Origin: Flavobacterium celericrescens
GTDB taxonomy: Bacteria; Bacteroidota; Bacteroidia; Flavobacteriales; Flavobacteriaceae
Length of the DNA: 64,000 nt
Assembly (NCBI RefSeq): GCF_011392075.1
Contig: NZ_JAAJBV010000007.1
Coordinates: 113,241 to 177,240, forward strand
Reading direction: 5' to 3'
How positions within the stretch are numbered: the first letter of the stretch is position 1; every line of letters begins with the position of its first letter. Position numbers and translations under genes: made by a program. The notes under the pieces were generated by a model. It was not told the origin of the DNA. It searched no databases and saw only the letters and a list, made by a program, of their open reading frames with translations. Below are positions 14,959 to 23,928 of this stretch, piece by piece.

Positions 14959-16821
14959 TTAACCTCTTAACCAAGCTTCTCTAATTGCTTTTTTGCTAGC
15001 ATCAGTTGCTTGGTAACCGTCTTGTTTTTCTTTAGGCATTACAATTTTTCCTTTTAAAATTTGTTCTTTTCCGTCTCTTTTGATTTTTACAGTAATTGCC
15101 TCTCCATCTTTCCAATTCATGCTCTTCATGATCATGTCATAGATATTGTCTAAGTTATAAGCAGTATCGTTAATTGCGATAATTTTATCATTGTTTTTAA
15201 TTCCTAAAGTAGTAAAGAATGCATTCAATTCAATTTCAGGTAAAATCATGATTTCTTTTGTGTTAGGATCAACTGTGATATATGGCTGCGTTTGATCTTT
15301 TAAAAATGGATTTCCTGCGATTTCAATTGATGCTTCTGTTACTCCCATTTTAGCAAAAAATTGTTCGTAAGGAATAGGTGTTTCGCCAGCGACATATTTG
15401 TTTAAAAATTCGCCAACAGCTGGATACGTAAGTTCAGTAATTTTTCCGAATAATTCTTCGTCTTTGAATGCTTTTTTAGTGCCATATTCTGTTGCTAAAT
15501 CTTGCATTAAATTTAAGATTCCTTTTTTACCATTACTGTTTTCTCTGATTAAGATGTCAACACACATTGCAATTAAAGCTCCTTTTTGATATACGTTAAC
15601 ATATTGGTCTTTGTAAGGTGCATTTAAAACGTTTTTACTCATTTTAGTAAAACTCATTTTGTCGTTCATTTGACGCGATTGTGCAATTTTACCAGCCATT
15701 CTTTCAAAGAATTGTTTTTCGTCGATTAAGCCTTGGTTTACTTGGAATAAGTTTGCAAAATATTCTGTTACGCCTTCATACATCCATAAGTGCTCAGACA
15801 TTTGCGGATTATTGAAGTCAAAATATTGAATTTCGTTTGAATGAACTGTTAAAGGTGTAACAATGTGGAAAAATTCGTGAGAAACTACATCTTTCAATTG
15901 TTCTTGTAGCATTTCTAATCCCATCATTTCTGGCATTACAACCGTTGTTGATGTTGGGTGTTCAAGTGCACCAAATCCTTTTGCATCTTTTCCTGCCATA
16001 TCAGATAAATAAAGTAGGATTGCATATTTTTTAGTAGAATTTATTGGGCCTAAGAAACGTTTTTGAGCTTTCATCATCGTTTCCATATTTGGCGTAATTT
16101 GTTCAGCTGTATATTTTCCTGTTGGAGAATATACACTGATGATAATTTCCATATCATCTACCATAAATGAAGTGTAATCTGGTTTAGAGTACATAATTGG
16201 CATTTCAACCAAATTAGCATATTTAGGCATTACAAACACATCAGAAGTAGTGCTTGCATCCGCATCTGTCATCGCAGAAACGCCTAATAAGTTTGCAGGA
16301 TGTGTTACTGTTAATTTGTATTGCGTTTCTTCTTTTCCTTTAAAATAGCCAATGAAACCATGAGTGTTCAACATAAAGTTTACACCTGCATTTATATTTG
16401 TACCTGCTGGAGAAAATACGTCGTCTCCTTCACCAAATCCAGCACCGCTTTCAGTGTCATAGGTGTCGTTTACTAAATAAGTGATTTTTGCTAATTTAGT
16501 TGCTTCAGAAATTACATAGGTGTTTTCGTCAGTTTTTGCAATTTTTAGTGCATTTCCTTTTGCGTCAAATGCTTTAACATTTTCTACATAACGTCCATAG
16601 TCGTCTTCTGAATATGTTCCTGGAACTGTTTTAGGAATTAAAAAAGTAGCTGTTTCTGTAGTAAAAGTTGGTGTAACAATAGTAACTTGAACTTTGTCGT
16701 CTTTTACATTTACTAAATCAATGGTTACGTCAACTTCATTTTTTGCTGTTGCTGCTTTTTGAGTCGAATTACAACTCCATAGGAAACTCACTACTGCTAG
16801 TGAAAGAATTATTTTTTTCAT
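14959..16821 (-). CDS. M61-family metallopeptidase with PDZ domain, lipoprotein
   Basis: A 620-residue exported peptidase of the glycyl aminopeptidase (M61) family. It has a lipoprotein signal (FLWSC), an N-terminal beta domain, then the zinc motif H315-E-F-F-H319 with the likely third ligand E349 in LWMYEG. A PDZ domain is at about 495-600 (IELNAFFTTLGIKNNDKIIAIND region), followed by a short C-terminus. Members cleave peptides with N-terminal glycine or other small residues. As a lipoprotein it probably works at the outer membrane or in the periplasm on imported peptides. Monocistronic. Confidence 0.88.
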   Translation of the reverse strand: MKKIILSLAVVSFLWSCNSTQKAATAKNEVDVTIDLVNVKDDKVQVTIVTPTFTTETATFLIPKTVPGTYSEDDYGRYVENVKAFDAKGNALKIAKTDENTYVISEATKLAKITYLVNDTYDTESGAGFGEGDDVFSPAGTNINAGVNFMLNTHGFIGYFKGKEETQYKLTVTHPANLLGVSAMTDADASTTSDVFVMPKYANLVEMPIMYSKPDYTSFMVDDMEIIISVYSPTGKYTAEQITPNMETMMKAQKRFLGPINSTKKYAILLYLSDMAGKDAKGFGALEHPTSTTVVMPEMMGLEMLQEQLKDVVSHEFFHIVTPLTVHSNEIQYFDFNNPQMSEHLWMYEGVTEYFANLFQVNQGLIDEKQFFERMAGKIAQSRQMNDKMSFTKMSKNVLNAPYKDQYVNVYQKGALIAMCVDILIRENSNGKKGILNLMQDLATEYGTKKAFKDEELFGKITELTYPAVGEFLNKYVAGETPIPYEQFFAKMGVTEASIEIAGNPFLKDQTQPYITVDPNTKEIMILPEIELNAFFTTLGIKNNDKIIAINDTAYNLDNIYDMIMKSMNWKDGEAITVKIKRDGKEQILKGKIVMPKEKQDGYQATDASKKAIREAWLRG

Positions 16822-16873
16822 CTTTAATCTTAGTTTATAAGCATAAGTAGATGAAATGAATAAAATGTTACAG

Positions 16874-17155
16874 TTATCGTTTAGAGATTTTATTACCTGT
16901 AATTTGTCTTTGTAATTTACATTTGAATCGGTCTATTCCGTTAGCACGTAGTTTTGTGTGCTTTGTTGCTCTACCTTGAACGCGTTCGCGCCACATTTTA
17001 AAGCTTGAGGGTTTCATTTCACGACGCATAATTTCAATTGTTTCCTGCTCAGAAATACCAAATTGAAAAGTGATTGCTTCAAATGGTGTCCGGTCTTCCC
17101 AAGCCATTTCAATGATTCGGTCGATTTGAATTTCGGTGAAATTTTTGTTTTGCAT
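16874..17155 (-). CDS. DUF2805 / TIGR03643 family protein (copy 1)
   Basis: A 93-residue basic protein. Residues 1-60 form a helical domain that reads EIQIDRIIEMAWEDRTPFEA, then FGISEQETIEIMRREMKPSSFKMWR, the TIGR03643/DUF2805 signature. It looks like a helix-turn-helix-type fold that could bind DNA or RNA. The C-terminal third is strongly basic. A paralogue with the same motif order lies immediately upstream (17210-17491), separated by a terminator. Role unknown. Confidence 0.82.
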   Translation of the reverse strand: MQNKNFTEIQIDRIIEMAWEDRTPFEAITFQFGISEQETIEIMRREMKPSSFKMWRERVQGRATKHTKLRANGIDRFKCKLQRQITGNKISKR

Positions 17156-17175
17156 GGAGCAAATTTCTGTATAAA

Positions 17176-17203
17176 ATAAAAAAACTCTTGTTCAACAAGA
17201 GTT
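17176..17203 (-). terminator. Terminator between the DUF2805 paralogues
   Basis: AACTCTTGTT and AACAAGAGTT pair around a tight loop, followed on the minus strand by a T run. It ends the gene starting at 17491. Confidence 0.8.
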
Positions 17204-17209
17204 AAATTT

Positions 17210-17491
17210 TTAATCAAATTTATTTTTAAAGTAATATTTACTATCTAAATCATCATCTTCCAAATCGTTATATTTCATTGGTTTCGGTTTTGGTTTACTT
17301 GCCGTAACTTTCTTTTTCCAAAGTTCAAAATTATCTTTGGATAAACGTTTGCGCATCAATTCAGTAACATCATTTTCTGATACACCAAATTCTTCTTTTA
17401 AAACTTCAAAAGGTTTTTTTTCCTCTTGCGCCATAGCAACAACTCTATCTAGTGTTTCGTTGTCGAATTCTGAAATTTTCTTCTTTTTCAT
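17210..17491 (-). CDS. DUF2805 / TIGR03643 family protein (copy 2)
   Basis: A 93-residue protein with the same domain as its downstream neighbour: FDNETLDRVVAMAQEEKKPF, then FGVSENDVTELMRKRLSKDNFELWKKKV. The tail differs. It is shorter in basic residues and ends in an acidic-aromatic stretch (NDLEDDDLDSKYYF). The two probably arose by tandem duplication and then diverged, since they have separate transcripts and different tails. No catalytic residues are evident. Confidence 0.82.
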   Translation of the reverse strand: MKKKKISEFDNETLDRVVAMAQEEKKPFEVLKEEFGVSENDVTELMRKRLSKDNFELWKKKVTASKPKPKPMKYNDLEDDDLDSKYYFKNKFD

Positions 17492-17629
17492 GAAGTAAAT
17501 ACTATTTTTTTATAGTTTAAAGGTTAATAATTCAATATTAATAAAAAAATAAATTCAAAAAATATGCCAATTACTTTTTCGGAAATTTTTAAAAAAAGCT
17601 ATTATTTGATGTTTGTTTTTGAATAAAAT

Positions 17630-18232
17630 CTACAAAATCGTTCGAAATGTTAAATTTATTCTACTCTTTTTTGGCTGCGAAGCTTTTGGTATTTGATGTT
17701 TGTAGTGAATTTGACTACCTTCTTTCATGAGTAATAAACTTCCGTGGTTTAAATTGAGTGATAATTTTATAGTATTATCCGAAATATGTTTCAGTTGAAA
17801 CTGACGTTCTTCACCAAAACTGACTGATGCTATTATTGGATTTCTACCTAATTCTCGTTCGTTATCGGCATGCCATCCATTACTGTCTTTTTCATTTCGG
17901 TATAAATTTGCTAAAACAGTTGTGAAATTTTCATTGCAAAGCACTTCAATTTCATTTTTTATATGCATTATTGTGCTGTTCCATGGTTGAGGTTGCATCG
18001 TTAATCCGGAATAGGAATAAGGTTTTCCTTCATTTCCAAATAGACAAGTTAATCGCGGTTGTAATATTTTTTTTCCAAAAATTGTAATTTCTTCATGCTT
18101 CCATGGTGTTTCATTTGTTAGTTTTTCAAATAATATATCTGCTTCCTCTTTAGAAAAGAAGTTAGGATAAAATTCAAAAACTGCTTCGGGTAGCGGTAAA
18201 ATTATTTTTTCTTTAGGGAATAGATTGAGCAT
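17630..18232 (-). CDS. alkB: AlkB-family 2-oxoglutarate/Fe(II) dioxygenase
   Basis: A 200-residue dioxygenase likely to repair N-alkylated DNA or RNA bases by oxidative demethylation. The iron-binding motif H-x-D is in NGWHADNERELG, the distal His in GSQIHYKHQIPK, and the 2-oxoglutarate Arg in SRINLTFR at the C-terminus. A GTG start at 18253 is possible, but the ATG at 18232 gives MLNLFPKEK and matches the usual start of the family. It resembles the eukaryotic ALKBH2/3-like bacterial group more than E. coli AlkB. Single gene. Confidence 0.88.
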   Translation of the reverse strand: MLNLFPKEKIILPLPEAVFEFYPNFFSKEEADILFEKLTNETPWKHEEITIFGKKILQPRLTCLFGNEGKPYSYSGLTMQPQPWNSTIMHIKNEIEVLCNENFTTVLANLYRNEKDSNGWHADNERELGRNPIIASVSFGEERQFQLKHISDNTIKLSLNLNHGSLLLMKEGSQIHYKHQIPKASQPKKSRINLTFRTIL

Positions 18233-18279
18233 AAAAAAAGCGATGTATAACACCGCTAATTTACTTATTTTTTGGTTGA

Positions 18280-19185
18280 TTATTTTCTTTTAAACTGAAT
18301 ATTCATGATTACGATAGCTAAAATGATTAAAGCAATTCCTAACCATTGTATTCCTAAGACTTCTTCGTTTAAAAGGAAGAAAGCCATCATTACCGAAACA
18401 GGTAATTCTAATGAAGAAACAATACTTCCTAATCCAATTCCTGTGTGGGGAAAACCTGCATTTAGTAGCATAGGTGGGATAATTGTTCCAAAAAGGGCTA
18501 AAACGATTCCCCATTTTGTAAAAATTTCAAAGTTAAATGGTGTGGTTTGAGTGTATAAGCTGAAGCCAAAAACAATTACTGCACCACCAAGAAGCATGTA
18601 CAAACTTCTTTGTGCTGATGAAATTCCTAATGCTACTTTGTTTGCTGTAAACATTGTAGTTGTAAATGAAGTTGCGGCTAATAATCCCCAAAATAAACCA
18701 TTTGTCCAATCAATATTCGGGTCGTTAAAATTGATTTTGAAAATATTTATAGCGAAAGCAGTTCCTATCAAAACTATAATTACTGCAATTATTTTTTGTA
18801 ATGAAGGCGCTTTTTTGTCTAAAAACCATTCTAATAAAACACCCATCCAAACCGTTTGCATCAATAATACAATTCCTATTGATACCGGAATGTATTTTAC
18901 GGCTAAATAGTAAAAAACGCTTGTCATACCAAGAGATGTTCCAGCTAGCATTAAGTGTAAAATGTTTTTAGGACTTGCTTTAACAGCTGTGTTTTTATTT
19001 TTAGTTCTTTGGAATAAATTGATGATTAAAATTCCAATAATTCCATAGATAAATTGTGAGGAAGTTACTTCAGCTGTAGTAAAATCTTCTTTGTAAGCCA
19101 GTTTTACGAAAGTTGCTAACATTCCGTAACTGGTAGCGCCTAGAGCTACTAAAAAAACACCTTTGATTATATTGTTGTTTGACAT
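18280..19185 (-). CDS. EamA / DMT-family transporter
   Basis: A 301-residue inner-membrane protein with about ten helices in two EamA repeats (about 10-145 and 160-298). It belongs to the drug/metabolite transporter superfamily, whose members export amino acids, nucleobases or drugs. The substrate cannot be read from the sequence. It is a single gene upstream of alkB on the same strand (47-base gap), so they may share a transcript. Confidence 0.88.
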   Translation of the reverse strand: MSNNNIIKGVFLVALGATSYGMLATFVKLAYKEDFTTAEVTSSQFIYGIIGILIINLFQRTKNKNTAVKASPKNILHLMLAGTSLGMTSVFYYLAVKYIPVSIGIVLLMQTVWMGVLLEWFLDKKAPSLQKIIAVIIVLIGTAFAINIFKINFNDPNIDWTNGLFWGLLAATSFTTTMFTANKVALGISSAQRSLYMLLGGAVIVFGFSLYTQTTPFNFEIFTKWGIVLALFGTIIPPMLLNAGFPHTGIGLGSIVSSLELPVSVMMAFFLLNEEVLGIQWLGIALIILAIVIMNIQFKRK

Positions 19186-19342
19186 CTCCTGATTTTTTTA
19201 GGGGGCGCAAATATAAGGTAAAAAGAAAAAAGAAAAAGAAAAAAGAGAATAGATTTTTGGATAGTTTAATTTTAGTAAGAATTTAACAGTGCTCTACTAA
19301 ATAAAAATTTTAAAATGGAGTTATGGTATTAAATCAATTAAT

Positions 19343-19939
19343 ATGAAACACTTTTTACTACTAACGATTCTTAGTTTTTTATGTTGTAATAATGCTGAAA
19401 GAAATATTGATGCACCAAAAGATTATTCTAAAATTCATGCCGAAGCATTAGCATTTTGCCAAAAAGAAAATTTTAATGAAGAATATTATTTTTTGGTAGA
19501 TTTAAGTGTTCATTCGGGTAAAAATAGATTTTTTATTTATGATTTTGTAACGAAAAAAGTTTTGGATAAAAACCTTGTAACGCATGGAAGTTGCGATCAG
19601 TTTGAAGAAAATCCAGAAAAGTGGGAAAAGGTAAAATTTGATCATAGAGTTGATAGTCATTGTTCTATGAAAGGGAAATATAAAATAGGCAATCGTGATT
19701 ATAGTTCGTGGGGAATCAATGTGAAATATTGGTTGCATGGATTAGAAACATCCAATAAAAATGCAGAAAAAAGGGTTGTTGTTTTGCATTCTTGGAATGC
19801 TGTAAAAAACAAAGAAGTGTTTCCAAAATATTCGCCTTTGAGTTGGGGCTGTCCAGCAGTTTCAAACGAGTTTATGGAAAAACTCGATATTCGTTTGAAA
19901 CAATCAAAAAAACCTGTTTTGTTGTGGATTGTAGAATAA
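19343..19939 (+). CDS. Murein L,D-transpeptidase catalytic-domain lipoprotein (YkuD_2)
   Basis: A 198-residue exported protein with a hydrophobic start and a lipobox-like FLCC. The domain ends with SWGCPAVSN, the catalytic-Cys motif of the L,D-transpeptidase fold, and has a conserved His in DSHCSMKGKYKIG. This variant is the YkuD_2 family, which is widespread in Bacteroidota and probably cleaves or crosslinks peptidoglycan stem peptides. The exact activity is unproven. Monocistronic, with a terminator directly after. Confidence 0.85.
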   Translation: MKHFLLLTILSFLCCNNAERNIDAPKDYSKIHAEALAFCQKENFNEEYYFLVDLSVHSGKNRFFIYDFVTKKVLDKNLVTHGSCDQFEENPEKWEKVKFDHRVDSHCSMKGKYKIGNRDYSSWGINVKYWLHGLETSNKNAEKRVVVLHSWNAVKNKEVFPKYSPLSWGCPAVSNEFMEKLDIRLKQSKKPVLLWIVE

Positions 19940-19973
19940 AAAATCTCGTTTAATTGCTTTAAACGAGATTTTA
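19940..19973 (+). terminator. Rho-independent terminator of the YkuD_2 gene
   Basis: AAATCTCGTTTAA pairs with TTAAACGAGATTT, with a T-rich end. It can also serve the convergent gene ending at 20000. Confidence 0.8.
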
Positions 19974-19999
19974 CTTCAAATTATATAATAAACTAACCC

Positions 20000-20818
20000 T
20001 TATCTTCTACCACCACGACGTTTTGTTTTTACAACTGTAGTTTTTCCTCTTTTATTTTTATGTATTACTGTAGTTCCTCTTCTGTTATGTACTACTACAG
20101 TTGATTTGCTTCTTCTTGGAGCATATACTTTTCGAGCTACAACGACTCTATGTGTTGCTGTTCTATGATAATATACGCGGTGATGTGCACATCTTCCATA
20201 AAAAATAGAGTATCGATATGGTCTCCAAGGTTTCCACCATCTTGGATAGAATCCCCATCTGTGAGGAGAAACCCAAACTACATAACCAGGCGCATATAAA
20301 AAGCGTACACTTGGCCAAAACCAAACATTTACTACAACACCAGTTGTTGTAATTTCAGGAACATTTGGTCCACCTTTTGATTTTTCGATTTTTTCATCTA
20401 CTTCAAAAGGCTCTACAATTGTGTTTTCCGCATATAATTCTGAATCACCTTCAATTTGTAGTATTGCTGTTTCGTTTCCTGTCTTTTCAATGCCAATTGT
20501 TGCAATGTCTTGTTTTTCTTTTTCACTTAAATATGTGCTTAGAACAATAACATGAGTATCTTTTTCTTGAATGTCTTGCACCACAATGTAATCAATTTCT
20601 CCATCATTATTTAAATCAAGATTGTTAACATTATTGTTTTCTTCATTGATTAATTTTTCAAACTCTTCTAATGAATTTGCTTGTTTGAATAATGCTAATG
20701 CACCTTCTAAGCTAAAGTTTTCACCCGTGTATTCTGGTAAATCATTTTTATCATCATCTTGAGCGAAGCTTGTTGTAATTCCTAGAATTAGCAACAAAAG
20801 AAAGGATAATCTTTTCAT
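20000..20818 (-). CDS. Exported protein with an aromatic/His/Arg-rich C-terminus
   Basis: A 272-residue protein with a Sec signal peptide (TTSFAQDD). The N-terminal ~140 residues are acidic, with DLNNDGEIDYIVVQDI resembling a calcium-loop or FG-GAP-like segment. The middle is rich in Trp, Tyr, Pro and Arg (VWFWPSVRFLYAPGYVVW), and the last ~90 residues are very basic with His and Arg clusters. It lacks Cys and membrane helices. Such a sharp acidic-to-basic switch suggests a surface or matrix protein. The gene directly follows the lipoprotein gene at 20821 (two-base gap), so the two form an operon. No named family recognised. Confidence 0.7.
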   Translation of the reverse strand: MKRLSFLLLLILGITTSFAQDDDKNDLPEYTGENFSLEGALALFKQANSLEEFEKLINEENNNVNNLDLNNDGEIDYIVVQDIQEKDTHVIVLSTYLSEKEKQDIATIGIEKTGNETAILQIEGDSELYAENTIVEPFEVDEKIEKSKGGPNVPEITTTGVVVNVWFWPSVRFLYAPGYVVWVSPHRWGFYPRWWKPWRPYRYSIFYGRCAHHRVYYHRTATHRVVVARKVYAPRRSKSTVVVHNRRGTTVIHKNKRGKTTVVKTKRRGGRR

Positions 20819-20820
20819 AA

Positions 20821-21651
20821 TTAATACAATATTACGTTATAAATAGTTCCGTTTGAATGTGTGTAGGTGGCTAAGTTGTCACAAGTATTGTTTCCGTAGT
20901 CTAAGATTCCATCAAGAACACTTCCTTGTAAGTCTAATTGTCCTTGTGAAATATGATTACAAGCATATTTTTTAATTAAAGTTTCAACTACTGTAACACT
21001 TAAAGATGCACCACCTGTTTTGGTAATTGTGTGGCTTCCAGAAGTAATTTCGTATATATTATCGGCTAATATTAATGTGCTTACACCAGCAGTTTGTTTT
21101 ACAGTTCTTGTGCCATAATGATTAAAAACTACACCTGCTGGATTAGTTATTTTGCCATTCGTAATTGTTCGTGTCCACTGAGGTATAGCTGTGTTTGTAG
21201 TTGTATTTTCATATACTACTGTGCCTTCAACTTTTCTACCGTTTACATAATAATTACTTCCTCTTTCAATGGTCATGATGCTTCCATTGTTCATTACATA
21301 ATCAGTAATTGTGATAGTGATAATTCCAGAACGCGTTATACCGTTGTATGTGCAACCTGTTCCAAAATCAACAGTAAATATTTTTGGAAAAATACCCGGA
21401 GTTGTGTTGTTAACATTTACAGAAGCACAAGGAGTAATTGCATTTGATTGCAGAGAATTTCTGTCAGAATAGCTTGAATTATCGCTAGATATATCAATTC
21501 CAGAATTAAAATCTAATTCATTTGTTAAATCAATATCTGCTGATGCATTTATTAATTCTTTATCAAGTGCTAGGTTTTCTTCTCTATTACAAGAAACAAA
21601 ACTCAAAGACATTACTAGAAGTCCAAAAGTGCAAAATTTTAAATTTTTCAT
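20821..21651 (-). CDS. Hypothetical Thr/Asn-rich lipoprotein
   Basis: A 276-residue lipoprotein (lipobox SFVSC) with a low-complexity acidic linker at about 20-75, then a beta-rich domain with conserved cysteines (PCASVNVN, FGTGCTYNGITRSG, KKYACNHIS, GNNTCDNL). The ITRSGIITITITD stretch recurs in flavobacterial proteins of unknown role. It is the first gene of a two-gene operon with the aromatic/basic protein at 20000. Probably outer-membrane-anchored. Confidence 0.72.
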   Translation of the reverse strand: MKNLKFCTFGLLVMSLSFVSCNREENLALDKELINASADIDLTNELDFNSGIDISSDNSSYSDRNSLQSNAITPCASVNVNNTTPGIFPKIFTVDFGTGCTYNGITRSGIITITITDYVMNNGSIMTIERGSNYYVNGRKVEGTVVYENTTTNTAIPQWTRTITNGKITNPAGVVFNHYGTRTVKQTAGVSTLILADNIYEITSGSHTITKTGGASLSVTVVETLIKKYACNHISQGQLDLQGSVLDGILDYGNNTCDNLATYTHSNGTIYNVILY

Positions 21652-21720
21652 AGTTGTTTTTTTAGCGATTATAATGTTTAGACATTGTATTACTATAAAG
21701 GTTTAATGAAAAGTTAAAAA

Positions 21721-22119
21721 TTATTCAATGTCTTCTGATAAATCTTTTAAGTGTACACGAAGAGCGTTTACCGAAATGCTAATTTCCCAAAATGAAATAC
21801 CTAATGAAATTAGTAAACTAAGCAAGCTAGCTCCAAAAATATATATGCCAATTGTTGATTGGTTTACATACAATAAAAGCATTGTAAATACAGATAAAAA
21901 TAAACACATTACGCCAAAAAGTTGCATATAGCGAATTAGCGTTAATCGTAAGTTTAGGTTTTTAATCTCTAATAAAATGCTCTTGTTTTGATTGTCGTCG
22001 TAATTTTTCTTTAGCCCGCGAACAATTTGTGCAATAGTTAAAAAACGATTCGTATAGGCCAATAAAATAAGTGAAGTTGCAGAGAATAAAAGTGCTGGAG
22101 TTTCAAGTGATAAGGTCAT
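21721..22119 (-). CDS. DUF2721 membrane protein
   Basis: A 132-residue protein with three predicted membrane helices. The start TLSLETPALLFSATSLILL followed by AYTNRFLTIAQIVR is characteristic of DUF2721. It overlaps the upstream DUF1801 gene by four bases and is the last gene of a five-gene minus-strand operon with TlpA-like, hypothetical, VOC and DUF1801 genes. Function unknown. Confidence 0.85.
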   Translation of the reverse strand: MTLSLETPALLFSATSLILLAYTNRFLTIAQIVRGLKKNYDDNQNKSILLEIKNLNLRLTLIRYMQLFGVMCLFLSVFTMLLLYVNQSTIGIYIFGASLLSLLISLGISFWEISISVNALRVHLKDLSEDIE

Positions 22120-22472
22120 TTTTTTATTTTATTTTCGTTAATTCTAAAAGCAACAATTTTTTTAATCAAATCAATAGGTAAATCTTCGTTTAATGGAAAT
22201 TGAATAGTTCCTTTTGAGTTTTTATATATTGAAATTTCTTTTTGAAATTTTTCAATTCCAGAAGCACCAGGATAAAAGCCTATGTGGTTTTTGTAGGCAG
22301 CAAAATGTACAAGATTACCATTCAAATAAAAAGTTGGTATTCCGTAGCTAATTTTTTCTGTAGCTTCAGGTGCAATTTTCTGAATAACCATTCTTATTTC
22401 GGTTAAAATATTTTGAATATTCTCAGGAAAATTATTAATATACTCGTCAATACTATTGGTTTTTGTTTGCAT
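22116..22472 (-). CDS. DUF1801 (YdhG/Frataxin-like) protein
   Basis: A 118-residue soluble protein with the DUF1801 pattern: SIDEYINNFPENIQNILTEI, then ISYGIPTFY, FAAYKNHIGFYPG and FPLNEDLPIDLIKKIVAFR. Bacillus YdhG of this family has been proposed to act as an iron chaperone with a frataxin-like fold. It is translated in a tight operon, overlapping the DUF2721 gene by four bases and following the VOC gene by six bases. Confidence 0.87.
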   Translation of the reverse strand: MQTKTNSIDEYINNFPENIQNILTEIRMVIQKIAPEATEKISYGIPTFYLNGNLVHFAAYKNHIGFYPGASGIEKFQKEISIYKNSKGTIQFPLNEDLPIDLIKKIVAFRINENKIKK

Positions 22473-22478
22473 AGTAAT

Positions 22479-22868
22479 TTAAATTTTAGTTGCAAAAGCA
22501 ATAACATGGCCGTCAAAATCAGCAACATAACCAACTGTATCACCCCAATCTCTTAATGCTATTGGACTAATTTCAATTGCCCCAGCTCTTTTTGCTTCTT
22601 CAAAAATAGTTTCCAAATTTTCCACTTGAAGATACAATTCGCACCTTGGAATTCCATTTCCCGATGTTGGATGCGGCAATATAGGAGTGATGATTTTTGC
22701 AATTCCTTCATTTGGCATTAAGCCTATTTTTACAAATTCATTAATAGTGAATTCTGTCATGCCAGGAACATCCAAACTAGGATTTTGTCGCAGAATCGTT
22801 TCATAGAATTTTGTGCTTTTTTCTTGGTTTGAAACGTATAGGATGAATTCTATTCTTTTGATTTGCAT
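22479..22868 (-). CDS. VOC-family (glyoxalase-like) protein
   Basis: A 129-residue vicinal-oxygen-chelate protein with paired beta-alpha-beta modules. Features include IEFILYVSNQEKSTKFYE at the start and the second-module segment DWGDTVGYVADFDGHVIAFA. Some metal-binding positions of canonical glyoxalase I are not obvious, so the substrate is open (fosfomycin, bleomycin or a metabolite). Operon context is mixed, with a two-base gap from the upstream hypothetical. Confidence 0.85.
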   Translation of the reverse strand: MQIKRIEFILYVSNQEKSTKFYETILRQNPSLDVPGMTEFTINEFVKIGLMPNEGIAKIITPILPHPTSGNGIPRCELYLQVENLETIFEEAKRAGAIEISPIALRDWGDTVGYVADFDGHVIAFATKI

Positions 22869-22870
22869 CT

Positions 22871-23317
22871 TTATTTTAAGATTTCAAATTCTTCTTGTTT
22901 ATTATTACATTTAAAGATTACTTTATGACATTCTCTATCAAAAAGAAAATCTAAGTTTTTGTTTGTGATTTCAAAACTAACCGATGTTAAATAACGTTCG
23001 GTAACATTTGAATGAGTACTAACAATTTCTTTTGTGTCTGAATTTAATACAGCAACTTCTTTTTTATCTTTAATAAAAATCAATTCAGCACCATTAAAAC
23101 TTTTGTAAGGTTTAAAACCTACAACATTAATATCAAGAAATTCATATTCTTCGATTTCAGTTATTTCTGTCCAAATCCCACCGCCATTTGACGTTAAAGC
23201 AATTTTGTCTCCGGTAATATTCGTAATGATATTTTCTGTAAAAGTGTCAACATGATTTTTTTCTGATGTGTCAACTCCTCCTAAAGCAACAACAACTTTT
23301 TTTAATATATTTATCAT
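22871..23317 (-). CDS. Hypothetical protein, 148 residues
   Basis: A soluble, beta-rich protein with few clear motifs (GGGIWTEITEIEEYEFLD). No family recognised and no signal peptide. It sits between the TlpA-like gene (12-base gap) and the VOC gene (two-base gap), so it is certainly co-transcribed. Codon use matches its neighbours. Confidence 0.6.
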   Translation of the reverse strand: MINILKKVVVALGGVDTSEKNHVDTFTENIITNITGDKIALTSNGGGIWTEITEIEEYEFLDINVVGFKPYKSFNGAELIFIKDKKEVAVLNSDTKEIVSTHSNVTERYLTSVSFEITNKNLDFLFDRECHKVIFKCNNKQEEFEILK

Positions 23318-23329
23318 TTAAAATCTGCT

Positions 23330-23848
23330 TTATTTTTTTGTCAACTCTTCAATTTTCTTTTTTAATTCTTCAAAATCATCTTGGTTGAAACCAATTGAAG
23401 TATAAATAATGGTTCCTGTTTCATCTATTAGATAATTCCTTGGGATGAATTGTGTTGCAAAAAGTTTATAAATAGTTCTTGCTTCATCTGGATAAATAGG
23501 AAAAGTGAATTTTTTCTTTGCGATAAAAGCATTGGTTTCTTCTAATTTATGTTCTCTACCAAAACTCATTAAAATGAAATTATCGTTTTTATGAACATTC
23601 CAGATCTCAGTTTCTAAATGAGGCATTTCTTGAATACACGGACCACACCAAGTAGCAAAAAAGTTAATTAAAATTATTTTTCCCTTGTGTTCCGATATGT
23701 TTTTTGATTCTCCTTTTTCATTTATATAACTAAACATAGGTAGTTTATCACCAACCTTTAAAATGTTTGTCTTTTCATAATCTACATTGTTTTGTGCTGA
23801 TACAAGGTTGAAAAGGAAAAGAATTGATAGTAATGCTAGTTTCTTCAT
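23330..23848 (-). CDS. TlpA-like thioredoxin-fold protein
   Basis: A 172-residue exported thiol oxidoreductase with signal peptide (FNLVSAQN). The active-site motif W67-C68-G-P-C71 sits in FFATWCGPCIQE, the TlpA/ResA family signature, with the cis-proline in QFIPRNYLID. These proteins reduce disulfides in the periplasm, for example in cytochrome c maturation, or keep thiols reduced on other exported proteins. It is the first gene of the five-gene operon ending with DUF2721. Confidence 0.88.
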   Translation of the reverse strand: MKKLALLSILFLFNLVSAQNNVDYEKTNILKVGDKLPMFSYINEKGESKNISEHKGKIILINFFATWCGPCIQEMPHLETEIWNVHKNDNFILMSFGREHKLEETNAFIAKKKFTFPIYPDEARTIYKLFATQFIPRNYLIDETGTIIYTSIGFNQDDFEELKKKIEELTKK

Positions 23849-23871
23849 GAAATATTTTTTTTATCAAATAT

Positions 23872-23909
23872 AAAAAAATCCTGACTGATTTCATAAACCA
23901 GTCAGGATT
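23872..23909 (-). terminator. Terminator of htpG
   Basis: AATCCTGACTG pairs with CAGTCAGGATT, and on the minus strand a T run follows. It directly follows htpG, whose stop is at 23929. Confidence 0.85.
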
Positions 23910-23928
23910 AATACTAAAGTTCTATTTC

